From Chimonanthus salicifolius (lineage: Eukaryota; Streptophyta; Magnoliopsida; Laurales; Calycanthaceae), in NCBI GenBank assembly GCA_013350335.1, contig CM023540.1, positions 25,585,175 to 25,649,174 of the forward strand: a stretch of 64,000 nucleotides of DNA, given 5' to 3'. A program made the translations under genes and the position numbers. The notes below the pieces were generated by a model, which saw only the letters and a list, made by a program, of their open reading frames with translations, was not told the origin of the DNA and did no database searches. The first letter of the stretch is position 1. Each line of letters begins with the position of its first letter. Of this stretch, positions 12,965 through 23,019 are shown one piece after another.

Positions 12965-13265
12965 AGGGTGAAACCCGATAACTGACTCGAGAAATCAATG
13001 GTCTTGGGTTATGTTTTTGTAGATCTAGGTTTGGTCGGGTTATAAAAAAATAAACCCATATGAAATTCAAGTAAGATTATGTTGAAAATTTAAAAGTAAT
13101 CTGATCCGACTCGAGTGCAATAAGTTATAAAACAATACTTAAGTTAAGTCGGATCATAAATTTGGGTAAGGTCGGGTCCGTTGAATAACTCGGGTCAGCC
13201 ATTTGAATCGAATTAGGTCAGGTTAAATAATTTTTTACATGAGTTGAATTAGATTTATTAAAATT
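12965..13265 (+). repeat. Dispersed repeat rich in GGGT/GGATC words (copy A)
   Basis: About 300 bp built from words such as CCGACTCGAGTGCAATAAG and AAGTCGGATCATAAATTTGGG. A clearly related stretch lies inverted at 19750-20095, another inverted at 52225-52470, and the duplicate is at about 43760-44065. No coding potential or terminal structure is visible; the class is unknown. Confidence 0.55.
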
Positions 13266-14235
13266 CTACTTGGTCGTACTAGAGTTTCATTCCTACATTT
13301 GAACACTTAGGACAAATTGGGCGTCCAATGTGAATGGAAATCTTTGAAGTCCATCAATGTGCATTAGACCCAGACAGACAGTGGACCCAACTTATATGAA
13401 TCGGATCGGGCCTACCAATTAGAAGGTGGACCAAGCAACATTTTCATGTGGTACCACCTTTGGTCATGTGGGGCGTCAGGTGCTTAAAAAAATGAACATG
13501 CTTATGTTTCCTTATCCTTTTCCCTTCTATTCAGAAAGGCCTATCATTTTTCACTGTCCTCTGTTCCTAGCTATCAATGGAATTGACGTGTGGAGTGATA
13601 CTGATATACCATGATATTTTCTCTTTCATTTTATTTTAATAAATTAAAAAAGATAAAATAATAAATAGATATATTTCATATTTAAAAAACTTTTAATTTT
13701 TATTTATAATATAGATATTTTCACCTTATATTAGAATTGAGAGTAATCCGATATACAAATCACCTATAAACCTCATCTATCAAATATAATTCATAAGGAA
13801 TTGAACCAAAAAACCTCTACTTTAATCCAAAAACATCAAATCAAACCTGAAAGTAGATAATACATGAAATATTATTTATCGTGTTTAAACACCAAATAGA
13901 TATTATGATAAATTATTTTTCTCTCATTTATGTAAAAGAAGGTTCTTTTATAATGTGGCTTAAAAGGTTTCAATGAGAAATATAATTATGATTTTCAAGA
14001 TAAAATAAACATATATATATATATATAATCATATTACAATGGAAGAAAAGACACCCGACAACATGTTGTGTGATATAATGTCTCAAGTCAATTGCCGGGC
14101 CCATGTGGAGTCTCTTTGTGGGGTAAATCAAGAGCCATTAAAAAAAAAACAAAAATGCCTAAATCACTAACTAAAATAAAGTGGGTGTAAGGAATCATCA
14201 AGTAGCTACTACTGTATATCTATCGGACAATGTTA

Positions 14236-14283
<48 letters not shown>

Positions 14284-14724
14284 TATATATATATCGGCCG
14301 AACTTCTTCTTTTAACTCTTGTTTTAAAAATTATCTCGTTTTTTTAAAAATTGATATAATTAAAAAAATAAAAATAATGAAAAACTACATAATGTCAACC
14401 AATGTTTTCATCTAAGATCTATCAAAAAATATCGTGATATTTTTTTATGTAGGTCAATATTATATATATCAGCCATCAAATTTTCAATAGATATATGTCA
14501 GATAAAAGATTATCAACGAATATTAACACTCTTGACGATGATCCTCTATGATATAGCACTTATAAATACACTTCGAATTATGAGAAAGAATTCAGTTTAC
14601 TTCTTCATCTGGGTATCCTTCTTTCTTCAATGTGTTGTCGAACCTAATTTCCACTTCAGTATGACCAATCAGGTCAAGAAAACTAAAAGGTATTGTCGAA
14701 CAATGCTCCTCCTTTCTTTTTCTT

Positions 14725-16305
14725 GACCGCACTCACAGACATCCGATTTTTCTATTTTATATAATTTGATTTCAGATTTTTATAGCAAATTATCATTATC
14801 TCTTCACATTTTTTCATTCGAACAAACTGTCATTTCATTTTGACATTCATTCGAATGAATCATTCAAGCGAATGATCAAACAATATTCTATATTACTGTT
14901 CAGCCCATTATTCGAATCAATGTATAAGAACCAGATCATCTACCAAACCGTTATCGAGAAGGTTCGGTTCAATCGGGTTCAGCCGTGGTCAACCCGGTCA
15001 ACTCCTACTATGAATGTTGTGTTATAAATATATTAGATTATAATTAATCTTTTTTCTATATAAATAAAACTCTTATAAGAAAGATTTTTTTTCTTCAAAT
15101 CACACTCAATTATATGTTGTAGAAGTTAAAATTGACCATTCTTTTAAAACAACATATTTCAATCCTTAATAATCACCACTTATTGCTTTGCAAATTATAA
15201 AGCATTTCAATATTTACATGTAGACTAATTTCTTATAAATATAGGAGTGGTATAATTATTCATGGATTGAATCTTATAAATTTAATTAAGCTTTCAAATC
15301 TATTCTAATTAACAATGTAATTAGTATTATTGTTTTTAAAATCCAAAGCAAGAAAGCTACTTACCATGACATTCTAAATTTTTAACTTCAAAATGGAATT
15401 TATTATAATATAATGTTTCTTTCATTTGAGAAAAGAGATTTTATTTCATTAAGAAAATTAGATAAATAAAATTATTAGATTAAAATTACGAGCTATAATT
15501 AATTATGTTACATTGATATAATAAAATAAAGAATACTTTTAATAATAATGATAATGGTAAATTAGATGGTAAATATAATAAATTATTACAATAAGATAAA
15601 TAAAAGAAAAACATTATAATTTTTACTTTCAGCATAAGTAAATATATATTTAAAATAAAAAATTATAACTTTCATATAAAAATATTTTTTAAAAATATTA
15701 GAATACACATGTGAGCTTACATGTGAGCTCTTAAGAAACTCACGTGAGTTCCTTTTCACATTGACGAGTTTTACTTAGAAATCCTAAACATCTTTTAATA
15801 CCCTTCTCTTTCACGTCTCTATTAAACCTTAGCCGCGCTCTCGTACATCAACGAAGAAGAAAAAGAAGAGAGAAAAGCTACGAAAGGTATAGCGATTTTT
15901 TTTATTCAATCCTTTCCCCATATTTTTTTTTTCTCTCCGCCGTTCGTTATTCCATTCTATTTTTCACTGAATTTACTGTTTTGTAGGATTCTTAAAGTCG
16001 CAGCCGCCGACGTTTTTAATTTTTTTTTTTTCTAACTTTCCATTTTTCCAAAGCCGAGGCTCACGGCTCACGACTGGATTAAAAACCCGATTTAAACCGC
16101 GGCTTGAAACAGTTTTTGCGGCTTAATTTATCAGAAGGTTTTAAATCAGATCGGACCGAGAAGATGGCTGTTGCGGTCGAACCTGAACCGACCGAGTCCG
16201 TTCCGGTCGGTCCGGTTCGACAATGCTGGTTCGAATGAACGGATGTTCTCATCTAAGCATGTATGCATTATTCTTTAAATTTACAAATAGATATATTTTT
16301 TATTT
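14725..16305. mobile_element. MULE-like element, left part (copy A, cut by the gap)
   Basis: Counterpart of 45544-47200. It starts with the left terminal repeat (GACCGCACTCACAGACATCC) and the ATTCATTCGAACAA-type subterminal words, and is cut by the N run before reaching the right end. Confidence 0.5.
15800..15886 (+). promoter_or_regulatory. Gene-leader-like island (copy A)
   Basis: Counterpart of 46640-46751 in copy B; it reads AAACCTTAGCCGCG where copy B has AAACCCTAGCCGCCGC. The copy A version carries several single-base losses. Same interpretation and limits. Confidence 0.3.
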
Positions 16306-16405
16306 NNNNNNNNNNNNNNNNNNNNNNNNNNNNNNNNNNNNNNNNNNNNNNNNNNNNNNNNNNNNNNNNNNNNNNNNNNNNNNNNNNNNNNNNNNNNNNN
16401 NNNNN
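16306..16405. other. Assembly gap, exactly 100 N
   Basis: A run of exactly 100 N is the usual placeholder for a scaffold gap of unknown size. The copy A side stops at the point corresponding to about 47200 in copy B, where a hairpin-forming repeat begins. The sequence to the right (16406 onward) does not match what follows 47200, so the gap joins non-contiguous contigs or hides missing DNA. Confidence 0.97.
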
Positions 16406-17559
16406 ATAAAAACTCTAAATGTACAATTACTGACTCTATTCTTAATTTACTCACCGATCACGACCGGTTTGATTCACAGTAAAAGACAAGAATGGAGTAA
16501 AAATCTTTGACTTGATCTGACTCGAAACACTCAACTGACAGCTGGACGCTGTGGAGTAGTCTATTCTAATCTGCAAACTTCTTTAACTTGGTCGTGTCAG
16601 CAGTGATTCAAAGCTTAGTTTGGTAGCAGTTAGCCCAATTATGACTTTTATTATTATCTTCCAACTGTCATACACTTTAATAAAAAAATGTATAAATAAA
16701 TAGATGGTCTATAAACTATCTAATTATAAAAAATGTGATTTATTGAATTATTTTCATCTTGAATTTTTAAATTTTAAAATAAAATATTCGCTTATTATAT
16801 TAATCTAATAATAAAGATGCATAAAAATAATTAAATAAATAATATCAATAGTTTAATTTTACCATAAAATTGAATTCACATTTAAAAACTCTGCAAAAAT
16901 TAAATTTAATGTGATTTAAACTTGAGCATTCATTGCACCAATGAAACTCCTAAATTTATTATAAGAAAAGTTTATTGTGTGTGTTAATTAATATTAAATG
17001 AATTTAAAATTATAATTGAAATACTTTTATTTTTTTATATAGAAATGTTTCTTGTACTTTCTATCAATTAAATATTGACATTTATGAGGAGCTCCATCTT
17101 TTGGTTAATAGTAATGATAATATTGATAACAATAATGCCTTAAGTAACACTTGTAAGTCAAAATGAAAGTATAAATTCCTATCAATTATCTTAAATGTAT
17201 ATTTTTCAATCAATTATCTTTAAACATTCAAATCTCCTTTTTAACGTAAGTTATATTTAAAGAATTAAACCAATGGATTACTTTCTTCTTGGGATTTAAA
17301 GCAGAGTGAGACTAGAAAAAAATTAAAAATCAATCAAGGAATGACTTAATGCCCCATCAATGGATTATTAAGGAAAACTCACCTTTTTAATTGGGTTTTA
17401 TTTTTCTTAAAGCACTTTGAAAACCTTTTTTCATTCTCTCAAATTATTAAGTGAAACACACTTTCTCTCAACGTGTAAGAATAAAGTTTTAAATATTCGA
17501 ATTTTGGAAAGAGGAAATTATTGAGATTTAAATATAACTTTCTGCAAGCAGGACACATA

Positions 17560-17720
17560 GGTGTAGTTTAACTAGTTATCTCTCGTCTTAGGAAGCGAGA
17601 GGTTGCGAGTTCGAGTTCCTATGGCTTCATATTGGTGTGCCTTAGATGTAGTGGACTTATCTGTGGGAGTTTTATGCTGAGTATCCCACGATTTTTCATG
17701 CGTAAATTAAAAAAAATATA
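17560..17720 (+). mobile_element. SINE-like element, copy 1
   Basis: A tRNA-like head is visible: GTGTAGTTTAACTAG resembles an A box, CTCTCG/CGAGAG could form an arm, and GAGTTCGAGTTCC is a good B box. The shared body (TTGGTGTGCCTTAG, GTGGGAGTTTTATGC, GATTTTTCATGCGTAAATT) and an A-rich tail follow. The second copy at 18710-18870 has the same parts in the same order, which supports a real family. Confidence 0.55.
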
Positions 17721-18709
17721 TATAATTCAGATTTTCCCATTTTCTAATAATAAATTTTCAAATGGTTTGAAAAAAGAATTAAAGATTTTTAAATCAGATT
17801 TATGTAATTCCTAAGATATCTCTCTCTTTCTGGTTGTCCCATCAAAAACCTAAAGTCATATGTCCCTCCAAAAATAATTATGAGCGTGTGGCTGGTCAAC
17901 AGAGATTGTACATGATAATAAATTTCCAAGTCAATTCTCTTCTACACTCTAATAGAATTATGAAATCTTTAGAAAAGTTTAGAACAATTAAAATATTTTA
18001 TTTGAAAAGATTATTTTTCATTTTTAGCCGATAAAAACTAAAAAGTACAATGAATGAAACTCTTCTTCTTTTTTTCTTTCGTAAACAAGTACTCTTTGTC
18101 AATAATATTAATAATAAAATGTTTTTTTTACTTTCCCAAAAAATTAATTTTAATGAGAAAAAGAAGTTTCTTTTATGACTGGTCAACATAGTTGTACACA
18201 CATAAATTTTAGAGTCAATTTGAAAGCTATAGATAAGTTTAGAATAATTAAAATATTTTATTTGAAAAGGTTGCTTGTCATTGTTAGTCGATCAAAAATA
18301 AAAAACACAATGAGTGGAACTCTTCTTCTTTTTTTCAATAATATTAAAAATAAAGTGTTTTCTTTTTTTCCAAGAAATTTATTGTAATAGAGGGTTTGAG
18401 GTATTTTAATGAGAAAAAAACGTTTTTCTATTTCATTATAATATTATTTTATATATTTATAATAAAAAAAAAGATTTTAATTAAAATAATAAAAAGGTCA
18501 GGTTTTCACAATCCAACACGAGATTGAATTTTATAGAATACATTAGATGACATCAATAGAGTCTAAACATATTTTTTTTGCTAATTGTTTTAAAATAGTC
18601 AATTTGATTTTGAAAAAATTAATACATTAATAATGGACATTATATATCTTTTCATGTATGCCGGTACAAAATGAAAACTTAATCCATATGCAACTTTAGT
18701 CTATTAATT

Positions 18710-18870
18710 TTTTTTTTGAATTTTACATGTGGAAAATCACATAATACTATGTGTAAAATCTCTATGGGTGAGCTCACTACCCTTAGAGTACACCAAAGTT
18801 AGACTTTAGAAGTTCAAACCTACAACCTTCCACTTCTTAAAGCGGGAGACAACCCGTTAAACCAGGGGTT
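18710..18870 (-). mobile_element. SINE-like element, copy 2
   Basis: The reverse complement reads GGTTTAACGGGTTGTCTCCC, GGTTGTAGGTTTGAACTTC, TTGGTGTACTCTAAGGGTAG and GATTTTCCACATGTAAAATTC, the same layout as 17560-17720 with a weaker B box. Lies in the opposite orientation. Confidence 0.5.
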
Positions 18871-18879
18871 TAAAAATCG

Positions 18880-19035
18880 TTATCAGTCGATATTTTTCTC
18901 TCTCCAGTCGATATCGGCTGATATTTCAGCCGATATTGTGAATATCAGCCGGTGACGATATATATCGGCCGATATTCACTACTTCAAAATAAATACATAT
19001 CAGCCGATATAATATATATCCGACGATATTTATAC
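18880..19035. repeat. Cluster of TATCGGCCGATA-type palindromes
   Basis: Repeated variants of GATATCGGCTGATAT, ATATCGGCCGATATT and ATATCAGCCGATATAAT in about 150 bp. Similar words occur at about 12675, 14295, 29690 and 45105, so this is a dispersed motif family rather than one simple repeat. Confidence 0.6.
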
Positions 19036-19324
19036 CCCTTGAACTGAACTACACCAATATAGATTAGTGTATTGTTGGTATTTCTTGGTTTGTGTAAAAT
19101 CTTTGAGTTGCATAATTTTGGCAATAGACCTTAATTTATGGGGGCTACCACAATGATGGTGTTGAAGACGGGCGGGCTAACCTTTGGATGGTCAAGACAG
19201 ATACATGGTTAACATTAATTTCGTCTTTACTCATGGTCAAACTTTGAATTGATAGTTCATTTGACTTGTCAAAAGTAAATCAAAAAGTCATGGAAAAGTC
19301 CTGTTTGTGTATCCCAAGACCAAT

Positions 19325-19650
19325 GTCACAAATATCGGCGGCATTTTCAAATTTACCGTATTTTTATCGGTAAAATACCATTACCGCGTTAAAAATGCGT
19401 TTTTATCGCCAAACGATAAATTTCTGGTAAATTCCCGATAAAATCGCGTTAAAAACGCAATAATATCCCGGTAAATTCCTGAGAAAATCCCGATAAATTC
19501 CCTATACCATTTTTATTTCATTAATTTTTTTATTTATTCTATTTTTTTATTTTTTAAATATTATAATTTCAGCGAGATTTTCCCGTTAAATTCCTGATAA
19601 AAATCCGAGAATTTAAAAATATCCCGTTATTATCAATTGCCGTTAATATC
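19325..19650. repeat. Patch of GATAAATTCCCG / GTTAAAAACGC-type short repeats
   Basis: Irregular repetition of TCCCGATAAATTC, CCGGTAAATTC and GCGTTAAAAATGCG on both strands. It has no coding potential and no clear period. It seems related in style to the neighbouring palindrome cluster. Confidence 0.5.
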
Positions 19651-19749
19651 CCGAGAACGGTATTTGTCACTATGCCCAAGACTTGTTTTCCTCTCTCAAG
19701 TCTAAAGAATGTTAAATTTTGAAGACAAAGAAAACAAGTTTGGTCAAAG

Positions 19750-20095
19750 GGATGAAACTCGGGTTTGATTGGGTCGGATTTCAATAAATTCAGTTTAACT
19801 TATGTCAAAAATTGTTAAACTCAATTAGGCTCGATCAAAATTACTGACCTGAGTTACTCAACTTGATCCGATCTAAATTTCTGATTCGATTCAATCTTAA
19901 CGTTGTTTTATAACTTTGTGCAGTCGGATCGAATTTGATCGGATCAGCTTGCTTTTAAATTTCTTAATTCAACCCGACATGAATTTCATCTAGGTTATTT
20001 TTTTCCAATCTGACCAGATCCGATATATAAAAAATATAACCCAAACCCATTGATTTCTCAGGTAAACCCAACCCAAGTTTTACCCTATTTTATCA
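19750..20095 (-). repeat. Dispersed repeat, GGGT/GGATC family, inverted copy
   Basis: The reverse complement reads much like 12965-13265: the same order of ACCTGAGAAATCAATGG, a GGGTT-rich stretch, ATGAAATTC and GATCCGA-type words. Lies in the spacer between the gap and the KCS gene. Confidence 0.5.
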
Positions 20096-20959
20096 AAATG
20101 ATAGAATTCATATTAGCAAAGGAGATTGGACAATTGGCTTAGGGTGTTTTGGGGTTAAAAAGGGTTTGATGAGTTAGGCAAAGTAAACAGTCTTATAATG
20201 TCAAGAAGGGTAATTTTAGGAAGATTGTGGTATCCATTTTCAATAGGAAAATTATATATTTTTTATGTAACAGACTTTGTATAGATGAGTGAAATAAATA
20301 AAGAACATCATGGATTTATTTTAAATTTAATTAGAATATAGATAATCACAAAATAAGTAGCTTTTTAAACTATTTTTCCAAAAGAAAGAGGAAATCTATA
20401 TGGAGAAGGTCAACCCATGGAAAATCTTTCCACTTTCTATTCTAACACATAGGGAGAACATGAAGAGAAGAACTATATCAAACAACGGAATTGGTAGTAA
20501 GATTGTTGCTACAAATATATTTTTTAGAAAGAGAAATAACTACATAGTGAATTATCATAAGATTGTGTAAGTTTTACATGCGTGGTTCACTTTGAATTAA
20601 AGAAAACCCTTGGCTCTAAATATTTTTGTATGATTTTCAGTAGACTCTAATATCAACTATTTTTAAGAACTATTCACCGTTGAATTGAAGTAAATCGTGA
20701 TATATGATCAGTTAAGAAAAGAATTTTAGTGCACTTCAATCAATAGGATTTGGAACTTGTAGTCCATTATGATCACAATGAGATATTGAGATCTAATAAC
20801 TTTTTTCATAAAAAATGAATTTATATATAAAATTTACTCAATTTTACTAATGACATTAATGTCATTCAATAATTTCTCACCACAAAGCTAAATCTTATAA
20901 TGCAATAAAGGTTTTTTTTTAAAAAAATTAATGTAAAAACATTAATTTTCTCATGCAGA

Positions 20960-21237
20960 GGAAAAGGCGGCTGGTGACCTGGCTAAGTGGCTAAGAGCCG
21001 ATGCTTTAAACGTCATTAAATGAAACATTGAAAGTTAGTTGAGCGGTTACAGCTGGCGGCTCAGAGCCACGAGACTTCCAACCACCAGTGGCTCTCTTCT
21101 TCATTCCTGCCTTCTCTCCCAGATGTTCCCTTCTTATCTATCTCTTCCACCACAACGACACTTGTATCATTTCTATGGAACTCATGAAAGCTCCTTCCTC
21201 TTCTGAGAAAAGAGTCTTCAGCCATTTTTTTTTTTAA
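20960..21237 (+). other. GC-richer island with a start-like short frame
   Basis: About 280 bp of higher GC content in otherwise AT-rich DNA. It is CT-rich before an ATG at 21175 that opens MELMKAPSSSEKRVFSHF and then runs into a poly-T tract and stops at 21237. It looks like the 5' end of a lost gene. I do not recognise the product, and it may be chance. Confidence 0.25.
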
Positions 21238-21739
21238 AAAAAAGTCCCTTGAAATTTAAAAATATATTTTAGGATGAGCATTTTTGTTTAAAAAAATTAA
21301 TAAAAAATTGTCCCAATCATCCCTCAAAACAAATTTAATTTAGGTGTTTTAATTTATTCTATCATTTTTTATGGCCAAGGTGTCCAAATCTCCAAGAGCA
21401 TTCGATTAATCTTTAGAGTAGGTAGAGAGTGGGCCTTTGAGATGGAGTGAAAATTAAATTCATGACTTCAACTTTTTAAAGCAAGTTCTTAATCATCACT
21501 CTAACCTCATCGAGTTTAATTTTATTCTATTATTAATAGAGTATAGAGAAGATTATCATGAGACTGGCATTTAGGTTCTTTTTAAATTACCTAATGACAA
21601 TGGTGTTGCTACTTCAGTTGAGTTTATATTTTAGACAAGCAACGGCATTTTAGTCTTCTGGGTGAAATTTTAGCCTAATATAGTAATTTAGTGTCAGTGA
21701 GGTATCATATATTATATATTAGATAAAAATTATAAAATA

Positions 21740-21860
21740 CCTTAGACTAATTTTTTATATTCTTTTCGTACATCTTCTAATATCACAAGATTAGACTGTG
21801 GAAGTTCGAACCTACAATCTTCTACTTTATGAAACGGACGGCTAATTAATAAACTTTTGT
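21740..21860 (-). mobile_element. SINE-like element, copy 3 (degenerate)
   Basis: The reverse complement carries AGATTGTAGGTTCGAACTTCC, which matches the B-box part of the other two copies, with a decayed body after it. The limits are approximate. Confidence 0.35.
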
Positions 21861-22937
21861 TAATACTTGACTTCAAAATCTTGCTCCAAAACTGAAGATC
21901 AACATTTAAATTTCGAGATTACCTCAAATTTCTCTCGAACCTAACTTGCACTACATAAATCTTCATACACAAGTTTTGATAAAAATGGTTCTGTCAAATA
22001 TCTGACGATGGAACTAGGACTATCATCTTGGGTAGGCATCCAACCATTATTTTAAAATTTTAAATGACTCATGCCAGTTAATTTAAATAGACTTGAGTCA
22101 ATAAGATTTTGAGATAATTTAAATAGTAGTAAATTTTTTTTTCCGATTTTTAATTTTTTCAAAATATCAGTCTAAGTCGACACTGCTGTCAGTCCAACCA
22201 AAAGTCTTTCTGGATTAGATGGGCGTTGCCATTTGATGTTTGACCTAACAACAAAAATGACCCATCAATCTATATACAAGTCACATCATTATCCATATTA
22301 TTTAAATCTAAATCTAAAGATAATGATGCCACTTGTGTTAAAATCGATTCAGATTTGGTTGATTGATAGTATTCATGGCACTTCTTTTCATATGTTATGA
22401 ATTTCATTATAACATTATTAGAACTAGTCTAATTCGTAGATGGCTACAAATTATATCACTCACGTTAAGACATTTCTATCTAATTTCACAAGTACTCAAA
22501 ATCAATTCACTAAATTATTTTAACAAAAAAAATCTCTAAAATAAGGATTATCTGAGAAGAAAAATTCAAAATAAATTGATGAAAATAACTCAAAATTATC
22601 AAAATTTTAAAGAAAAATTTAGAATTGACAAATATGTCACATTCCAAGAACTTGCACCTTAACCTTTTTAAAATTATACCCAGTGCAAAATTTAACTAAA
22701 AAAATTGCTTACAACTGATGTTGCTCGTGACGATGCGACCATATAATTAATTAATTTAAAAATAAATAAATATAGAAAATGAAGGGCAATTCCGTCATTG
22801 CCTAATTGATGGGAAAATGGACAGAGAAACAGCATTTGAATTCAACCCACTTTCATTCAATGTAGAATTCATGGCTTATCCAACGACTCTCTTCCCCACT
22901 CGGTGCACATATTAACTATACTTCACCCACTTTTCCC

Positions 22938-22949
22938 TTTATATAATTT
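22938..22949 (+). promoter_or_regulatory. TATA box of the KCS10/FDH gene
   Basis: TTTATATAATTT lies about 75 bp before the start codon at 23020, followed by a CT-rich leader (TCTCTCCCTCTTATCTCTCTC) typical of plant 5' UTRs. It argues for the start at 23020 and against an earlier in-frame ATG at 22903, which would sit upstream of the TATA box. Confidence 0.65.
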
Positions 22950-23019
22950 CTCCTTCTTCGCTCCTCTTCATCTCTCCCTCTTATCTCTCTCTGCAATTGT
23001 CAGCTGTGGAGAAGAGAAC

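Larger units (their letters stand above)
10170..14724. other. Upstream region of ARF copy A, no gene seen
   Basis: It should hold the ARF leader and promoter; the leader side is GA-rich on the gene strand and no clear TATA box stands out. From about 11 kb the DNA is AT-rich and non-coding. It includes a dispersed repeat at about 12965-13265 and a long AT microsatellite at about 14236-14294. Open frames here are short and do not resemble proteins. Confidence 0.6.
1..16305. repeat. Large duplicated block, copy A (truncated at the gap)
   Basis: All of 1-16305 aligns with 30793-about 47200 in the same orientation: ARF exons, introns, upstream DNA, microsatellites and the left part of a MULE-like element. 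Divergence is low in the ARF half (ARF exons differ at roughly ten sites in 3.2 kb). From about 12.2 kb on, copy A lacks many single bases present in copy B, often outside homopolymers, and copy B is about 100 bp longer there. The block has no left boundary inside the window and ends exactly at the N run. Confidence 0.95.
16406..22902. other. AT-rich spacer between the gap and KCS10, no gene seen
   Basis: Low-complexity AT-rich DNA with SINE-like insertions (17560-17720, 18710-18870, 21740-21860), a cluster of TATCGGCCGATA palindromes (18880-19035), a GATAAATTCCCG-rich patch (19325-19650), a dispersed repeat (19750-20095) and one GC-richer island (20960-21237). I see no intact coding region. 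Confidence 0.6.

Noticed and set aside
17575..17630. Possible functional tRNA gene
   Set aside because: A-box and B-box words are present, but the acceptor stem does not pair and the same unit recurs with a shared non-tRNA body, so it is a SINE-like head.
22903..23019. Earlier in-frame ATG at 22903 as the KCS10 start
   Set aside because: It lies upstream of the TATA box at 22938 and would add 39 residues not seen in FIDDLEHEAD proteins; the start at 23020 gives the conserved N-terminus.
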